Of a DNA stretch of 33,308 nucleotides, positions 1 through 7,348 are shown in pieces; the first letter of the stretch is position 1, and the number at the start of each line of letters is the position of its first letter. A program made the translations under genes and the position numbers. The stretch is from Micromonosporaceae bacterium (GTDB lineage Bacteria > Actinomycetota > Actinomycetes > Mycobacteriales > Micromonosporaceae), in NCBI GenBank assembly GCA_007130245.1, contig SLSW01000128.1:1-33308 (forward strand). The letters are read 5' to 3'. The notes beneath the pieces were generated by a model. It was given only the letters and a program-made list of their open reading frames with translations, did not search any database and was not told the DNA's origin.

Positions 1-6
1 ATCCAC

Positions 7-843
7 TCAGTGGTGGTGCAGCGAGCTGACCACGGCCACCGGACGCGCCGCATGCCGCAGCAGGGCACGGGTGAGCGTGCCGAGCAACATGCTGCTACGG
101 CGGCCGTACCGGCGGGCACCGACAACCAGCAGCCCCGCCCCGTCGCTGGCGTCCAGCAGCGCCTGCGCCGGGTTGGTGTCGTACAGCGGCATCCGACGGA
201 CCTCGACGTCCGGGTACTTGCTGGACCAGCCGGCCAGAGTCTCGGCGATCAACCGGTCCGCCGACTCCTCCGCGCGACGCAGGTCGTACGCGAACGGGTC
301 CACCGACGCGACCGCGGTCGCCGGCACACCTGACCAGACGTGGGTGGCTACCAGCGGTACGCCGCGCAGCGACGCCTCCTCGAACGCCACTCCCGCGATC
401 GTCTCATCGTCCGGGGACATGCCCAGTGCCAGCAGCACCGGCTGGTCGATCAGGGCGGGTGCGTCCTGTGGCACCACGATCGTCGGGCACATCGCGTGCG
501 CGGCGATCTCGGCGCTGACCGATCCAGGGCTCTCGTCACTTATGTGTCCACGTCGGCCGGTCACCAGCAACGCCGCCCGGCGGGAGGCCTGGATGAGGGC
601 GTCGGCCGGATCCGCGGTGATGTTTCGCGCGCTGGTGCGCACACCCGGCCAGATCGTGCACACCCGGCGCATGATCGCGGTCAGCGTCAGGTGCGGGCCG
701 ACCGCCCCGGCCACCGGGTGCGCCGACAGCAGCAACAGCGGCAGACCCCGCGCATCGGCCTCGGCCGCCGCCAAGTCCACCGCGGCCAGCGAGTCGTCAT
801 ATCCGTCGACACCGACGACGATGGTGCGCTCGAATGGATTCAT
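7..843 (-). CDS. Universal stress protein, tandem two-domain (USP array gene 4, distal)
   Basis: The protein has two UspA folds in tandem. Each begins with a beta strand of the VVGVDG type (first domain near residue 8). The track ORF is longer, but GGAGGT lies 7 nt before the ATG at 843 (and 4 nt before the ATG at 846), so the mature start reads MNPFERTIVVG. UspA-type domains bind ATP through G-2x-G-9x-G-S/T. Here domain 1 has a shortened loop (GRRG, seven residues, then GS). Domain 2 reads GARR where the second glycine is expected. Nucleotide binding is therefore doubtful, and the protein may act as a non-ATP-binding USP. It is the last of four leftward usp genes, separated from the previous one by 114 bp, so it may also have its own promoter. 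USPs are cytosolic stress and dormancy proteins; the specific role is unknown. Confidence 0.9.
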   Translation of the reverse strand: MNPFERTIVVGVDGYDDSLAAVDLAAAEADARGLPLLLLSAHPVAGAVGPHLTLTAIMRRVCTIWPGVRTSARNITADPADALIQASRRAALLVTGRRGHISDESPGSVSAEIAAHAMCPTIVVPQDAPALIDQPVLLALGMSPDDETIAGVAFEEASLRGVPLVATHVWSGVPATAVASVDPFAYDLRRAEESADRLIAETLAGWSSKYPDVEVRRMPLYDTNPAQALLDASDGAGLLVVGARRYGRRSSMLLGTLTRALLRHAARPVAVVSSLHHH

Positions 844-914
844 CATCTCAACCTCCACCACCAGCGTGCGCCGGTCCGGTGACCGTCGGCAGGGCCGCTC
901 GCCCCGAGGTCTGT

Positions 915-926
915 GGCCGGTCGGCC
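915..926. promoter_or_regulatory. Inverted repeat GGCCG-GT-CGGCC upstream of distal usp
   Basis: A 12-bp inverted repeat with perfect 5-bp arms lies in the 114-bp gap between two usp genes, about 72 bp before the start of the distal one. It could be an operator for a separate promoter. This is inference only, because such GC-rich palindromes also arise by chance in this genome. Confidence 0.25.
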
Positions 927-957
927 CGGGCAGTCGGTGCAACTCGGCGGTGTCATG

Positions 958-1827
958 TCAGCGCACCACCGCGACCGGGCAGGTGGCGTGATGGACGACC
1001 TGCTGGCTGGCTGAGCCCAGCAGCCCCGTGAACGCGCCCCGGCCGCGGGAACCGACCACGACCAGCGTGGCGTTCCGGCCCGCCTCCACCAGCACACCGG
1101 CGGCGTGGCCGGCGGCGAGCGTGGTGGTCACCGGCACCTGCGGGAACTTCTGCTGCCACGGCCGCAGCCACTGGCCCACCTCGTGCAGTTCGGCGGCCTC
1201 CAGCTCGCGGCGGTCGAGCCGCACGTCGCCCAGCGGCGCCGGCGGCGGCTGCCATGCGTGCACCGCCTGCAGCGGGACGCCACGCAGGTCCGCCTCCTCG
1301 AACGCGAAGCCGATCGCGGCGTGCGAGACCACCGAGCCGTCCACCCCCACCACTACCGGCGCGGCTGCGGACGGCGGTGACGGCCGCCCGGCACGGGTCA
1401 CGATCACCGGGCCCGGCGCGTGGGCGGCGAGCTTGGAGGCCACCGATCCGAGCAGCAGCGAGACGAACCCGCCGTGGCCGCGGTGGCCGACCACCACCAG
1501 GTGGGCCCGGCCGGACAGCTCCACCAGAGCGTCCCCGGCGGGCCCGGTGGCCAGGTCACCGTTGACCACCACGTCGGGCCCTTCCCGGCGCGCCACGCGC
1601 ACCGCCCGCTCCAGCACCGCCTCCGCCGCCTCGCGGGAGGCGTCCTGCTGCCAGTCGTACGGCGGCGCCAGCACCGGCGCGGTCACCAGCGGCACGCTGT
1701 ACGCGTGCACCAGCCACAGTGGCCGGCGGCGCAGGCGTGCCTCGGTGACGGCCCATTGCACCGCCGCGATGCTGTGATCCGACGCGTCCACACCGGCGAG
1801 CACCGGCAGGTTCTCCGCCGGGCTCAT
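958..1827 (-). CDS. Universal stress protein, tandem two-domain (USP array gene 3)
   Basis: This is a 289-aa tandem UspA protein starting MSPAENLPVLAGVDAS. The start at 1827 was chosen because its ATG overlaps the TGA of the upstream usp gene (ATGA), a sign of translational coupling; the longer track ORF runs back into that gene. Domain 1 has an intact nucleotide-binding motif (GHRG, nine residues, GS). Domain 2 has GSRG followed by eight residues and GS, one residue shorter than usual. The family binds ATP or acts as a stress-induced signalling protein in the cytosol. It belongs to the same leftward array as its neighbours and probably shares their transcript. Confidence 0.93.
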   Translation of the reverse strand: MSPAENLPVLAGVDASDHSIAAVQWAVTEARLRRRPLWLVHAYSVPLVTAPVLAPPYDWQQDASREAAEAVLERAVRVARREGPDVVVNGDLATGPAGDALVELSGRAHLVVVGHRGHGGFVSLLLGSVASKLAAHAPGPVIVTRAGRPSPPSAAAPVVVGVDGSVVSHAAIGFAFEEADLRGVPLQAVHAWQPPPAPLGDVRLDRRELEAAELHEVGQWLRPWQQKFPQVPVTTTLAAGHAAGVLVEAGRNATLVVVGSRGRGAFTGLLGSASQQVVHHATCPVAVVR

Positions 1828-2342
1828 GGCGCGTCCTGCCCGCCCGACCCGGCGGTCGTGCGTGCGGCCTTCTCCCGGGTGGCGGGCGTGGCGGACGGGC
1901 GGGCCACCTCGTGCGCTACCGGGATCACCACCACCGGGCAGGCAGCCAGGCGGATGCACTCCTCGGCGACCGAGCCGAGCACGGTGTGCCAGACCCGGCT
2001 GTGGCCGTGACTGCCCAGGACCAGCAGATCCGCATTGCGGGTCGCGGCGGCGAGCACCTCCGCCGGTCGCCCTTCCATCGTCTGTATGGCCACCGGCACC
2101 CGGCTGGGCACCGTGCCGAGCTCGTGTTCGAGCATCTCCTCGGCCAACCGGGCACTGTCGGCCGATCCCTGCCGTTCGATCGCCGCAACCCCCAGGCCGC
2201 CCCCGGGCAGATCCCAGCGCCAGGCGGCGACGGCCTGCACCGTCCCGCCGCGGTCAGCAGCTTCCCGCACCGCCCATTGCAGTGCTCTGCGGCCGCCGTC
2301 GGACCCGTCGACTCCCACCACGATCACCCGCTCGCCGGTCAT
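1824..2342 (-). CDS. Universal stress protein, single domain (USP array gene 2)
   Basis: This is a 172-aa single-domain UspA protein. The N-terminal strand VIVVGVDGS and the complete ATP-binding motif GSHG, nine residues, GS near residue 130 are visible. GGAGGTG lies just upstream of the ATG at 2342, and the gene begins 2 bp after the stop of the preceding usp gene. Its own stop overlaps the next start (ATGA). The last roughly 25 residues are a charged, disordered-looking tail outside the fold. It is the only single-domain member of the array, so it may form homodimers while its tandem neighbours form internal pairs; that is inference from family behaviour. Confidence 0.93.
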   Translation of the reverse strand: MTGERVIVVGVDGSDGGRRALQWAVREAADRGGTVQAVAAWRWDLPGGGLGVAAIERQGSADSARLAEEMLEHELGTVPSRVPVAIQTMEGRPAEVLAAATRNADLLVLGSHGHSRVWHTVLGSVAEECIRLAACPVVVIPVAHEVARPSATPATREKAARTTAGSGGQDAP

Positions 2343-2344
2343 CG

Positions 2345-3238
2345 CTACACCTCCCCGTGCTCGGCTCTGTCAACCCGGTGACGGATTACCGCCACCGGAC
2401 AGTGGGCGTGGTCGATCAGTTTGCGGACCACCGAACCGAGCGCCTGGCCTGGGAACCCACCACGGCCACGCGCACCGACCACCACCAGTTGGGCGTCCGC
2501 CGAAGCGGTGATGAGGGCGTCAGCGGCGGTCGTGTGCACCAGGCGCACGTTCACCGTCACGTCCGGATGTTTCTCCCGCCATCCCTGCAGCGCGGCATCC
2601 ACCAGCCGGCGCTGGGCGCGGTGCAGTTCCTCGCGGTCGTAGGTCGGCGGCGCCGCGTCGCGGCGTCTCGGCACCGGCGGCGGTTGGCAGGCGCGCACCG
2701 CCACCAGATCCACCCCCCGCGCGACGGCCTGGTCCATCGCGAAGGCGACCGCCTCGGCAGCGTCGGACGAGTCGTCGATACCGACCACCACCGGAAGGCG
2801 CGGCGGCGCACAGCCACGTACCATGATCACCGGACACTGGGCGTGCGTGGCGCCGCCGACGGCCACCGACCCGGCCCGCAGCCCGATGAACCCGCCGAGC
2901 CCCCGGTCACCCAGCACCAGCAACTGCGCCCCCTCGGACAGCTTGCGCAGGGTGGCGGTGACGGTGCCGTCGACGACCGCGCCGGTGACCGGCACCTCGG
3001 GACGCACCTCGCGGGCATGGTCGACGGCCTCGTGGATGGCGGCGGTGACCTCATGCCGCACGTCCGGATCCGGCCAGCTGGAACCCGCCGGCACCGGCAC
3101 CACGGACGTGGCCCACTCGTAGACGTACACCAGCCGCACCGGCGCCGACCGCCGGGCCGCCTCGTCCTGCGCCCACTTCAGCGCGGCACCGGCAGCCAGG
3201 GAGCCGTCGTACCCGACGATGACGGGGCGCTCAATCAT
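2345..3238 (-). CDS. Universal stress protein, tandem two-domain (USP array gene 1, proximal)
   Basis: This is a 297-aa tandem UspA protein starting MIERPVIVGYDGS at 3238, with GGGGAGGT upstream; the extra 28 residues of the track ORF precede this ribosome binding site. Both domains keep the canonical motif (GDRG and GARG, each followed by nine residues and GS), so this looks like the most typical ATP-binding member of the array. It is the first gene of the leftward array and diverges from the CBS-BON gene across a 237-bp spacer holding a DosR-like box. Expression under hypoxia or stress is likely if that box is real. Confidence 0.93.
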   Translation of the reverse strand: MIERPVIVGYDGSLAAGAALKWAQDEAARRSAPVRLVYVYEWATSVVPVPAGSSWPDPDVRHEVTAAIHEAVDHAREVRPEVPVTGAVVDGTVTATLRKLSEGAQLLVLGDRGLGGFIGLRAGSVAVGGATHAQCPVIMVRGCAPPRLPVVVGIDDSSDAAEAVAFAMDQAVARGVDLVAVRACQPPPVPRRRDAAPPTYDREELHRAQRRLVDAALQGWREKHPDVTVNVRLVHTTAADALITASADAQLVVVGARGRGGFPGQALGSVVRKLIDHAHCPVAVIRHRVDRAEHGEV

Positions 3239-3298
3239 CCGTACCTCCCCCGGCGGCGGCCCGGCACGTCCGCAGGCCGGTCCACCACTCCAGCGTCG

Positions 3299-3320
3299 GT
3301 CCCGCGACCAGCTACGGGAC
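3299..3320. promoter_or_regulatory. Inverted repeat GTCCCG-N10-CGGGAC in divergent spacer
   Basis: Perfect 6-bp arms flank a 10-bp spacer. GGGAC is the half-site core of NarL-type DosR/DevR boxes, and a fuller box lies about 70 bp away in the same spacer. The site lies 61-82 bp upstream of the proximal usp start, a plausible activator position. Function is inferred. Confidence 0.3.
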
Positions 3321-3379
3321 ACGGCCGAATGTCACCTCTTGCCCGGGCCGGCGGTCCTGCGGCGCCGGTCGTGGCGGGC

Positions 3380-3399
3380 GGCGGGACCTTCGGCCCGCC
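3380..3399. promoter_or_regulatory. DosR/DevR-like box (GGGACCTTCGGCCC core)
   Basis: The 14-bp core at 3383-3396 fits the known DosR pattern GGGAC-C/T-WW-N-G-K-CCC seen upstream of mycobacterial dormancy genes, and it sits inside a longer GGCGGG...CCCGCC inverted repeat. It lies about 80 bp before the CBS-BON start and about 145 bp before the proximal usp start. USP and CBS genes are typical members of actinobacterial DosR/OsdR regulons, which supports the assignment. The regulator itself is not identifiable here with certainty. Confidence 0.45.
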
Positions 3400-3438
3400 G
3401 GCTGGTAGCCGGGTGGCTCTGGCCGGCCGCGGCGGGAC

Positions 3439-3478
3439 GGTGTGCCATGAACGTGAGGATGCAAGGAGGTGTGCCATG
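3439..3478 (+). repeat. Duplicated start-codon context (GGTGTGCCATG x2) with possible 19-codon uORF
   Basis: The 11-mer GGTGTGCCATG occurs at 3439-3449 and again at 3468-3478, where it carries the CBS-BON start codon. The first copy opens a 19-codon frame (starting MNVRMQGG) that overlaps the real start out of frame. Only the second copy has a strong AAGGAGGT in front of it. It may be a small duplication or an upstream ORF. Confidence 0.3.
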
Positions 3479-4168
3479 CGTACGTGGCGCGTGGAGGATG
3501 TCATGACCACCGACGTCGTGGCGGTGAAGGAGAATACGCCCTACCGGGAGATCGTGGACACGCTCAACGACCGTCGCGTGAGCGCGGTACCGGTGGTGGA
3601 CGAGTTCGGTCAGGTGACCGGTGTGGTCTCCGAGGCGGACCTGCTCCACAAGATCGAGCTTTCCGGCGCGGAGGGCGAGCGGCGCATCTTCGCCGGCCGG
3701 CGTCGCCGCACGGCCCAGCAGAAGGCGGCCGGGGCGGTCGCCCGGGACCTGATGTCCACGCCGGCGATCACGGTGCGTCCGGGCACGCCGGTGCCGGCCG
3801 CGGCCAAACTCATGGACGACGAGCGGGTCAAGCGCCTGCCGGTCACCGACGACGCCGGGCGGCTGAGCGGCATCGTCTCGCGGGCCGACCTGCTGCGGGT
3901 GTACCTGCGACCGGACGCGGAGATCGAGCGCGAGGTGGTCGAGGAGGTGCTGCACCGCACCCTGTGGGTCGACCCGGAGACGGTGCGGGCGAGCGTGCAC
4001 AACGGTGTGGTGACCCTGTCCGGACGCGCCGACCGCCGCTCCACCGCGGAACTGGCGGTCCAGCTCACCCGGGCGGTCGCCGGCGTGGTCGACGTGGACG
4101 ACCGGCTGGGGTTCGAGCTCGACGACCGTCGGCTCACCGAGGCCGGCTACGGCCCGTTCGGCGCCTGA
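3476..4168 (+). CDS. CBS-CBS-BON domain protein
   Basis: This is a 230-aa protein. It starts at the ATG at 3476 with AAGGAGGT 5 nt upstream; the 780-aa track ORF upstream of this is not coding. Two CBS motifs are visible: residues about 5-60 (VEDVMTTDVVAV ... VSAVPVVDE ... GVVSEADLL) and about 90-145 (DLMSTPAITV ... KRLPVTDDAGRLSGIVSRADLL). A BON domain follows at about 155-215 (ASVHNGVVTLSGRA). CBS pairs bind adenine nucleotides and act as energy sensors, while BON domains are thought to contact membranes or ligands. No signal peptide is seen. It diverges from the usp array and overlaps the ccdA-like gene tail to tail by 22 bp. A role in stress or dormancy is inferred from context. Confidence 0.92.
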   Translation: MRTWRVEDVMTTDVVAVKENTPYREIVDTLNDRRVSAVPVVDEFGQVTGVVSEADLLHKIELSGAEGERRIFAGRRRRTAQQKAAGAVARDLMSTPAITVRPGTPVPAAAKLMDDERVKRLPVTDDAGRLSGIVSRADLLRVYLRPDAEIEREVVEEVLHRTLWVDPETVRASVHNGVVTLSGRADRRSTAELAVQLTRAVAGVVDVDDRLGFELDDRRLTEAGYGPFGA

Positions 4169-5028
4169 GCCTCGCGGCGCGATCGCCGACGCCACAGGTA
4201 TGCCGCCGTCGTGGCCCCCAGCAGGGCGGCCACGGCGGCGAGCAGCCCCACCGCGCCGATCCGCTCGAGCGCCCCGGCCAGCGTGCCCTGCACGGCGGCC
4301 GCGGCGTCGATCACCGGATCGGCGGTGCTGCCGCCGCGCCACACCCGGATCTCGTACCACCCGTAGTAGGCCACGTATCCGCCGGCCACGGCCAGCAGCG
4401 CGCCACCGCCCCGGGTGAGTGCCGGGCCCCACCGCCGCACCCGGCTCAGCGGTGACCCCTGCGCCACCGCGACCGCCAGCGCAGCCGCCCCCACGGCCAG
4501 GCCCATACCGCCGGCGTACGCGAAGAACAGCGCGATGCCGGACGGCACCGAGCCGGCCCGGAAGCTGGTGACCACGATCGCCATGAACGGCGCGATCGTG
4601 CAACCGAGGGAGGCGATGGCGTACGCCGCGCCGAACGTCATCATGGACGGCCAGGTGCGGCGGACCGCAGGTCCGGTGCCGACCCGGATGGCCGGCATCG
4701 GCAACTGCCGGCCGGCCAGCAGCCACACCCCGACCGCCGCCACCGCCAAGCCGAGCCCGATGGTGAACCACGGCAGGTGCTCCTGCACCGAGGCGGCCAC
4801 CGGCGCCACCGCCAGGCCGAACACCCCGAACACGGTGGCGAACCCGGCGGTCATGGCGGCCGCGGCGACCAGCGCGCGGACCACCGCCGCGGCGCGGCCG
4901 GGGTCGGCCGCCCCGACGTCACCGCGCACCAGCAGGGCCAGGTACGCCGGCAGCAGCGCGAACCCGCACGGGTTGGCCGCCGCCAGGATTCCCGCGGCCA
5001 GCGCCAGGCCGAGCGGAGCGTCAAGCAT
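4147..5028 (-). CDS. CcdA/DsbD-like transmembrane thiol-reductant transporter
   Basis: This is a 293-aa polytopic membrane protein starting MLDAPLGLALAAG. CcdA-family proteins carry electrons from cytosolic thioredoxin across the membrane to extracytoplasmic thioredoxin-like proteins. The first helix has the family motif NPCGFALLPAYL (about residues 18-30), and a second conserved cysteine sits in SLGCTIAPF in the middle of the protein; together these are the two redox cysteines expected. About seven hydrophobic segments are visible. The tail is basic (WRRRSRRE), consistent with a cytosolic C-terminus. The ATG follows the stop of the thioredoxin gene directly (TGAGATG), so the two are one unit. 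Cytochrome c maturation is possible, but no other ccs genes are in the window. Confidence 0.9.
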   Translation of the reverse strand: MLDAPLGLALAAGILAAANPCGFALLPAYLALLVRGDVGAADPGRAAAVVRALVAAAAMTAGFATVFGVFGLAVAPVAASVQEHLPWFTIGLGLAVAAVGVWLLAGRQLPMPAIRVGTGPAVRRTWPSMMTFGAAYAIASLGCTIAPFMAIVVTSFRAGSVPSGIALFFAYAGGMGLAVGAAALAVAVAQGSPLSRVRRWGPALTRGGGALLAVAGGYVAYYGWYEIRVWRGGSTADPVIDAAAAVQGTLAGALERIGAVGLLAAVAALLGATTAAYLWRRRSRREAQAPNGP

Positions 5029-5029
5029 C

Positions 5030-5614
5030 TCAGCCCACCAATAGATCGAGCCGGTGCGGCAGTTCGGCGGTGCGGGTGATGCCCCGCTCGACCACCGCAC
5101 CGGACTCGTCCAGGATCACGAAGGTGCTCTGGGCGGTTACTTCGTACAGTCGCCACACCGCGCCGTCCGGGTCTGCCAGGTGCGTCACCTCCTGCAACCC
5201 GTGACGGTCGATGAAGCCACGCATGGCCTCGACACTGTCGTCGAGGCCCGCCACGCCGACCACGGAGACCGCACCGGCGTAGTCTTCGGCCAGGGCGCGC
5301 ACGTCCGGCGCCTGGCCCGCACAGATCCCGCACCACGGGGCCCAGAACCACAGCACCACCGGCTGTCCGAGCAGTTCGTGGCCGTCGAACGAACCACCGT
5401 CGACAGTGGTCGATGTGAAGTCCAGGTGGGCCGGGGGTGCGGGTGCCTGGTTGTCGGCCTCCCCCGTCGGGCCGGGATCGGTCGGTGAGGTGGGAGCGCG
5501 CTCGGGTGCCGGATCCATCGTGTCACCGGTGGGCCCGTTGTCCACACCCGCGCAGCCGGCGAGCAACAGTGCGCCGACGGCAACGACCGCCAGTGTGGTC
5601 CGCCGTACGCTCAT
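5030..5614 (-). CDS. TlpA/ResA-like thioredoxin-fold lipoprotein
   Basis: This is a 194-aa exported thiol-disulfide protein. The start at 5614 has GGAGGTG upstream. The N-terminus is a lipoprotein signal with the lipobox LLAG-C (Cys about 21), followed by a Pro/Thr-rich linker. A thioredoxin fold starts near residue 60. The active site reads WAPWCGIC, a CxxC motif, placed after VVLWF as in TlpA/ResA/CcmG proteins. It is probably anchored on the outer face of the membrane and kept reduced by the CcdA-like protein encoded immediately downstream. The substrate (apocytochrome c or another extracytoplasmic disulfide) cannot be told from sequence. Confidence 0.92.
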   Translation of the reverse strand: MSVRRTTLAVVAVGALLLAGCAGVDNGPTGDTMDPAPERAPTSPTDPGPTGEADNQAPAPPAHLDFTSTTVDGGSFDGHELLGQPVVLWFWAPWCGICAGQAPDVRALAEDYAGAVSVVGVAGLDDSVEAMRGFIDRHGLQEVTHLADPDGAVWRLYEVTAQSTFVILDESGAVVERGITRTAELPHRLDLLVG

Positions 5615-5700
5615 TTTCACCTCCATCTGTCGATCGACCGTGTGATCACCGTAACTCCGGGCGGCGGCGGCGTCACCGGTGTGCGGGCGCTCGTCACCAC

Positions 5701-6072
5701 CCCGTAATAGATGGCGGCGGATACGCAGGCCGGCTCCGGAGCGCCGCCACCGCCGTCGCGCGCGCCGAGTCGGTGGGGCTGGCCGGTGAGCTGCTTACCC
5801 GCTATCCGCACGAGGTCTCCGACGGGCAGTTGCCGCGTGCCGCGCTGGCGCGGGCGCTGGTGCTCGCGCCGCGCTACCTGGTCTGCGACGAGCCGACCGC
5901 CGTGCTCGACGCCTCGTCAGCAGCATCCTTTCTGGACACTCTCGCCGTACAGCAGTCGCGTCACGGCACCGGGATCCTGCTCATCACCCACGACCGGCTG
6001 CTGGCGGAGCACCGGCCCGACCGCCTGGCAGACATCTCGCATCTTAGCGGACACATCGGAACAGCTCCGTAG
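5701..6072 (+). pseudogene. ABC transporter ATPase remnant (C-terminal half)
   Basis: Only the C-terminal half of an ATPase is present, resembling the oligopeptide/nickel type. The recognisable parts run from SVGLAGELLTRYPHE through the signature region VSDGQLPRAALARAL, the Walker B strand YLVCDEPTAVLD and the H-loop ITHDRL. There is no Walker A, no Q-loop, and no start codon with a ribosome binding site; in-frame sequence upstream is unrelated and overlaps the opposite-strand lipoprotein gene. The signature has D in place of the usual second G (SDGQ instead of SGGQ). No permease or binding protein is adjacent. It is best read as a decayed fragment left by deletion. Apart from this fragment, the gap 5615-6179 holds only the promoter region of the lipoprotein gene and the upstream region of the LCP gene. 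Confidence 0.75.
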
Positions 6073-6098
6073 CACGTGTGTCTGAGGTCCACCGAACG

Positions 6099-6117
6099 TT
6101 AGGTTAGAGTGGCACAA
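6099..6117 (+). promoter_or_regulatory. Half-conserved iron-box-like site (TTAGGTTAG)
   Basis: TTAGGTTAG equals the left half of the IdeR/DmdR iron box (TTAGGTTAGGCTAACCTAA). The right half, GTGGCACAA, keeps only about 4 of 9 positions. The site lies just after the ABC ATPase remnant and about 60 bp before the LCP gene. It could be a decayed operator left from a lost iron-transport locus or chance. A TAGAGT hexamer (6105-6110) overlaps it and could be a -10 element. Confidence 0.3.
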
Positions 6118-6179
6118 AGAACGGGGCGCGGGACTGGGCGAAGCGCCACCCCAACACCACCTCTCGGGAGTTCTCGGAC

Positions 6180-7316
6180 GTGCAGGCCACTCGCCGGTCA
6201 CCATTGTGGGCGAAGCTGCTGGTTATCGCCGGAGCGGTGCTACTGCTCACCAGCGGCACCGCGCTCGCCGGCGTGGGTCAGCTGCTGCACCGCTACGAGG
6301 GCGCGATCGAGCAGCGGGACCTGTTCGGTGAGCTCAACCCCGGCGAACAGTACGGCCAGGACATCACCGGGCCGCTGAACATCCTGCTGGCCGGTCTGGA
6401 CACCCGTCCGAGCCGGCCGCATGAGCCGCCGCGCGCGGACGCGATCATGGTCGCGCACATCACCGAGGACCTCGACCGGGCGTACCTGATCTCCCTGCCC
6501 CGCGACAGCCTCGTCGACATCCCCGCGTACGAACCGACCGGCTACCGCGGCGGCCGGGGACGGCTGAACTCGGCGATGGCCATCGGCTCCCGCCAGCAGC
6601 CCGGCGAAGAACTGCCCGACATCGGCCGGGGTTTTGAGCTGCTGTCCCGCACGGTCAGCGACCTGACCGGCATCGACTACTTCAACGCCGGGGCGGTCGT
6701 GAACTTCACCGGCTTCACCGACATCGTCGACGCGCTCGACGGCATCACGATCGAGCTCGACCAGCGGATCGTGTCCCGTCACCGGATGCCGGACGGCAGA
6801 CATCGCCCGGTCAACCCCAGCGGCCACGGATACTACGGCGAGCAGATGGTGTATGAACCCGGCTCACCCCCATGCCGGTTCGCGGATCACGAGGACGTGT
6901 TCCGCTGCGAGCTCAACGGGTGGCAGGCGCTCGACATCGCCCGTCAGCGGTACGGCGTGGAGGGCAGCGACTACGGGCGGCAGCGCAACCAGCAGGTGAT
7001 CCTCAAGGCGATGCTGGACAAGGCGCTCAGTCGCGGGGTGGTGACCGACCCGGTGCGGCTGGACGAGGTGCTGCGCGCTGCCGGAGGGTCGCTGATCTTC
7101 GACGGGCGCGGCACCAGGCCCGTCCATTTCGCGTTCGCGTTGCGGCATCTGCGGCCCAGCGAGGTGGTGACGGTGCAGGTGGAGGCCGAGAGCGTCGGTA
7201 TCGGCAACGCCTACCAGGGCGAGCGACTCACCGAGGATTCCCAACGCCTGTTCCACGCGCTCGCGCAGGGGCGCCTGCCGGAGTTCCTGCTGTCGAACCG
7301 GCAATTCCTGGACTGA
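6180..7316 (+). CDS. LytR-CpsA-Psr (LCP) family cell-wall glycopolymer ligase
   Basis: This is a 378-aa membrane-anchored protein with a GTG start preceded by CGGGAG. LCP enzymes transfer undecaprenyl-linked glycopolymers (arabinogalactan, teichoic or teichuronic acids) to peptidoglycan. A short cytosolic N-terminus is followed by one transmembrane helix at about residues 10-32. The LCP catalytic domain covers about residues 65-270. Visible conserved parts are ILLAGLDTRP, the ADAIMVAHI strand, the SLPRDSLVDIP segment with its key Arg and Asp, and FTGFTDIVDALDGITIEL. A late segment (LDIARQRYGVEGSDYGRQRNQQ) matches the R-x(10)-D-x-x-R-x-x-R-Q-type motif of the family. It is a lone gene, convergent with the next one across 32 bp. 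Which polymer it attaches is unknown. Confidence 0.93.
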   Translation: MQATRRSPLWAKLLVIAGAVLLLTSGTALAGVGQLLHRYEGAIEQRDLFGELNPGEQYGQDITGPLNILLAGLDTRPSRPHEPPRADAIMVAHITEDLDRAYLISLPRDSLVDIPAYEPTGYRGGRGRLNSAMAIGSRQQPGEELPDIGRGFELLSRTVSDLTGIDYFNAGAVVNFTGFTDIVDALDGITIELDQRIVSRHRMPDGRHRPVNPSGHGYYGEQMVYEPGSPPCRFADHEDVFRCELNGWQALDIARQRYGVEGSDYGRQRNQQVILKAMLDKALSRGVVTDPVRLDEVLRAAGGSLIFDGRGTRPVHFAFALRHLRPSEVVTVQVEAESVGIGNAYQGERLTEDSQRLFHALAQGRLPEFLLSNRQFLD

Positions 7317-7348
7317 AATCGGCGACCCCGGCGCCGGCACCGCCCCGC

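Noticed and set aside
71-991. 306-aa + strand ORF opposite the distal usp gene
   Set aside because: Shadow frame of the usp gene; Ser/Thr/Arg-rich low-complexity composition and no domain.
1826-3475. N-terminal 550 codons of the 780-aa + ORF
   Set aside because: Antisense of the usp genes; the real gene starts at 3476 with AAGGAGGT.
3332-4771. 479-aa - strand ORF
   Set aside because: Runs across the CBS-BON gene and the ccdA-like gene in other frames; composition is typical of GC-rich shadow ORFs.
5629-5638. GTCGATCGAC palindrome before the thioredoxin lipoprotein gene
   Set aside because: A 10-bp palindrome of a common GC-rich type, with no extended symmetry or matching site elsewhere in the window.
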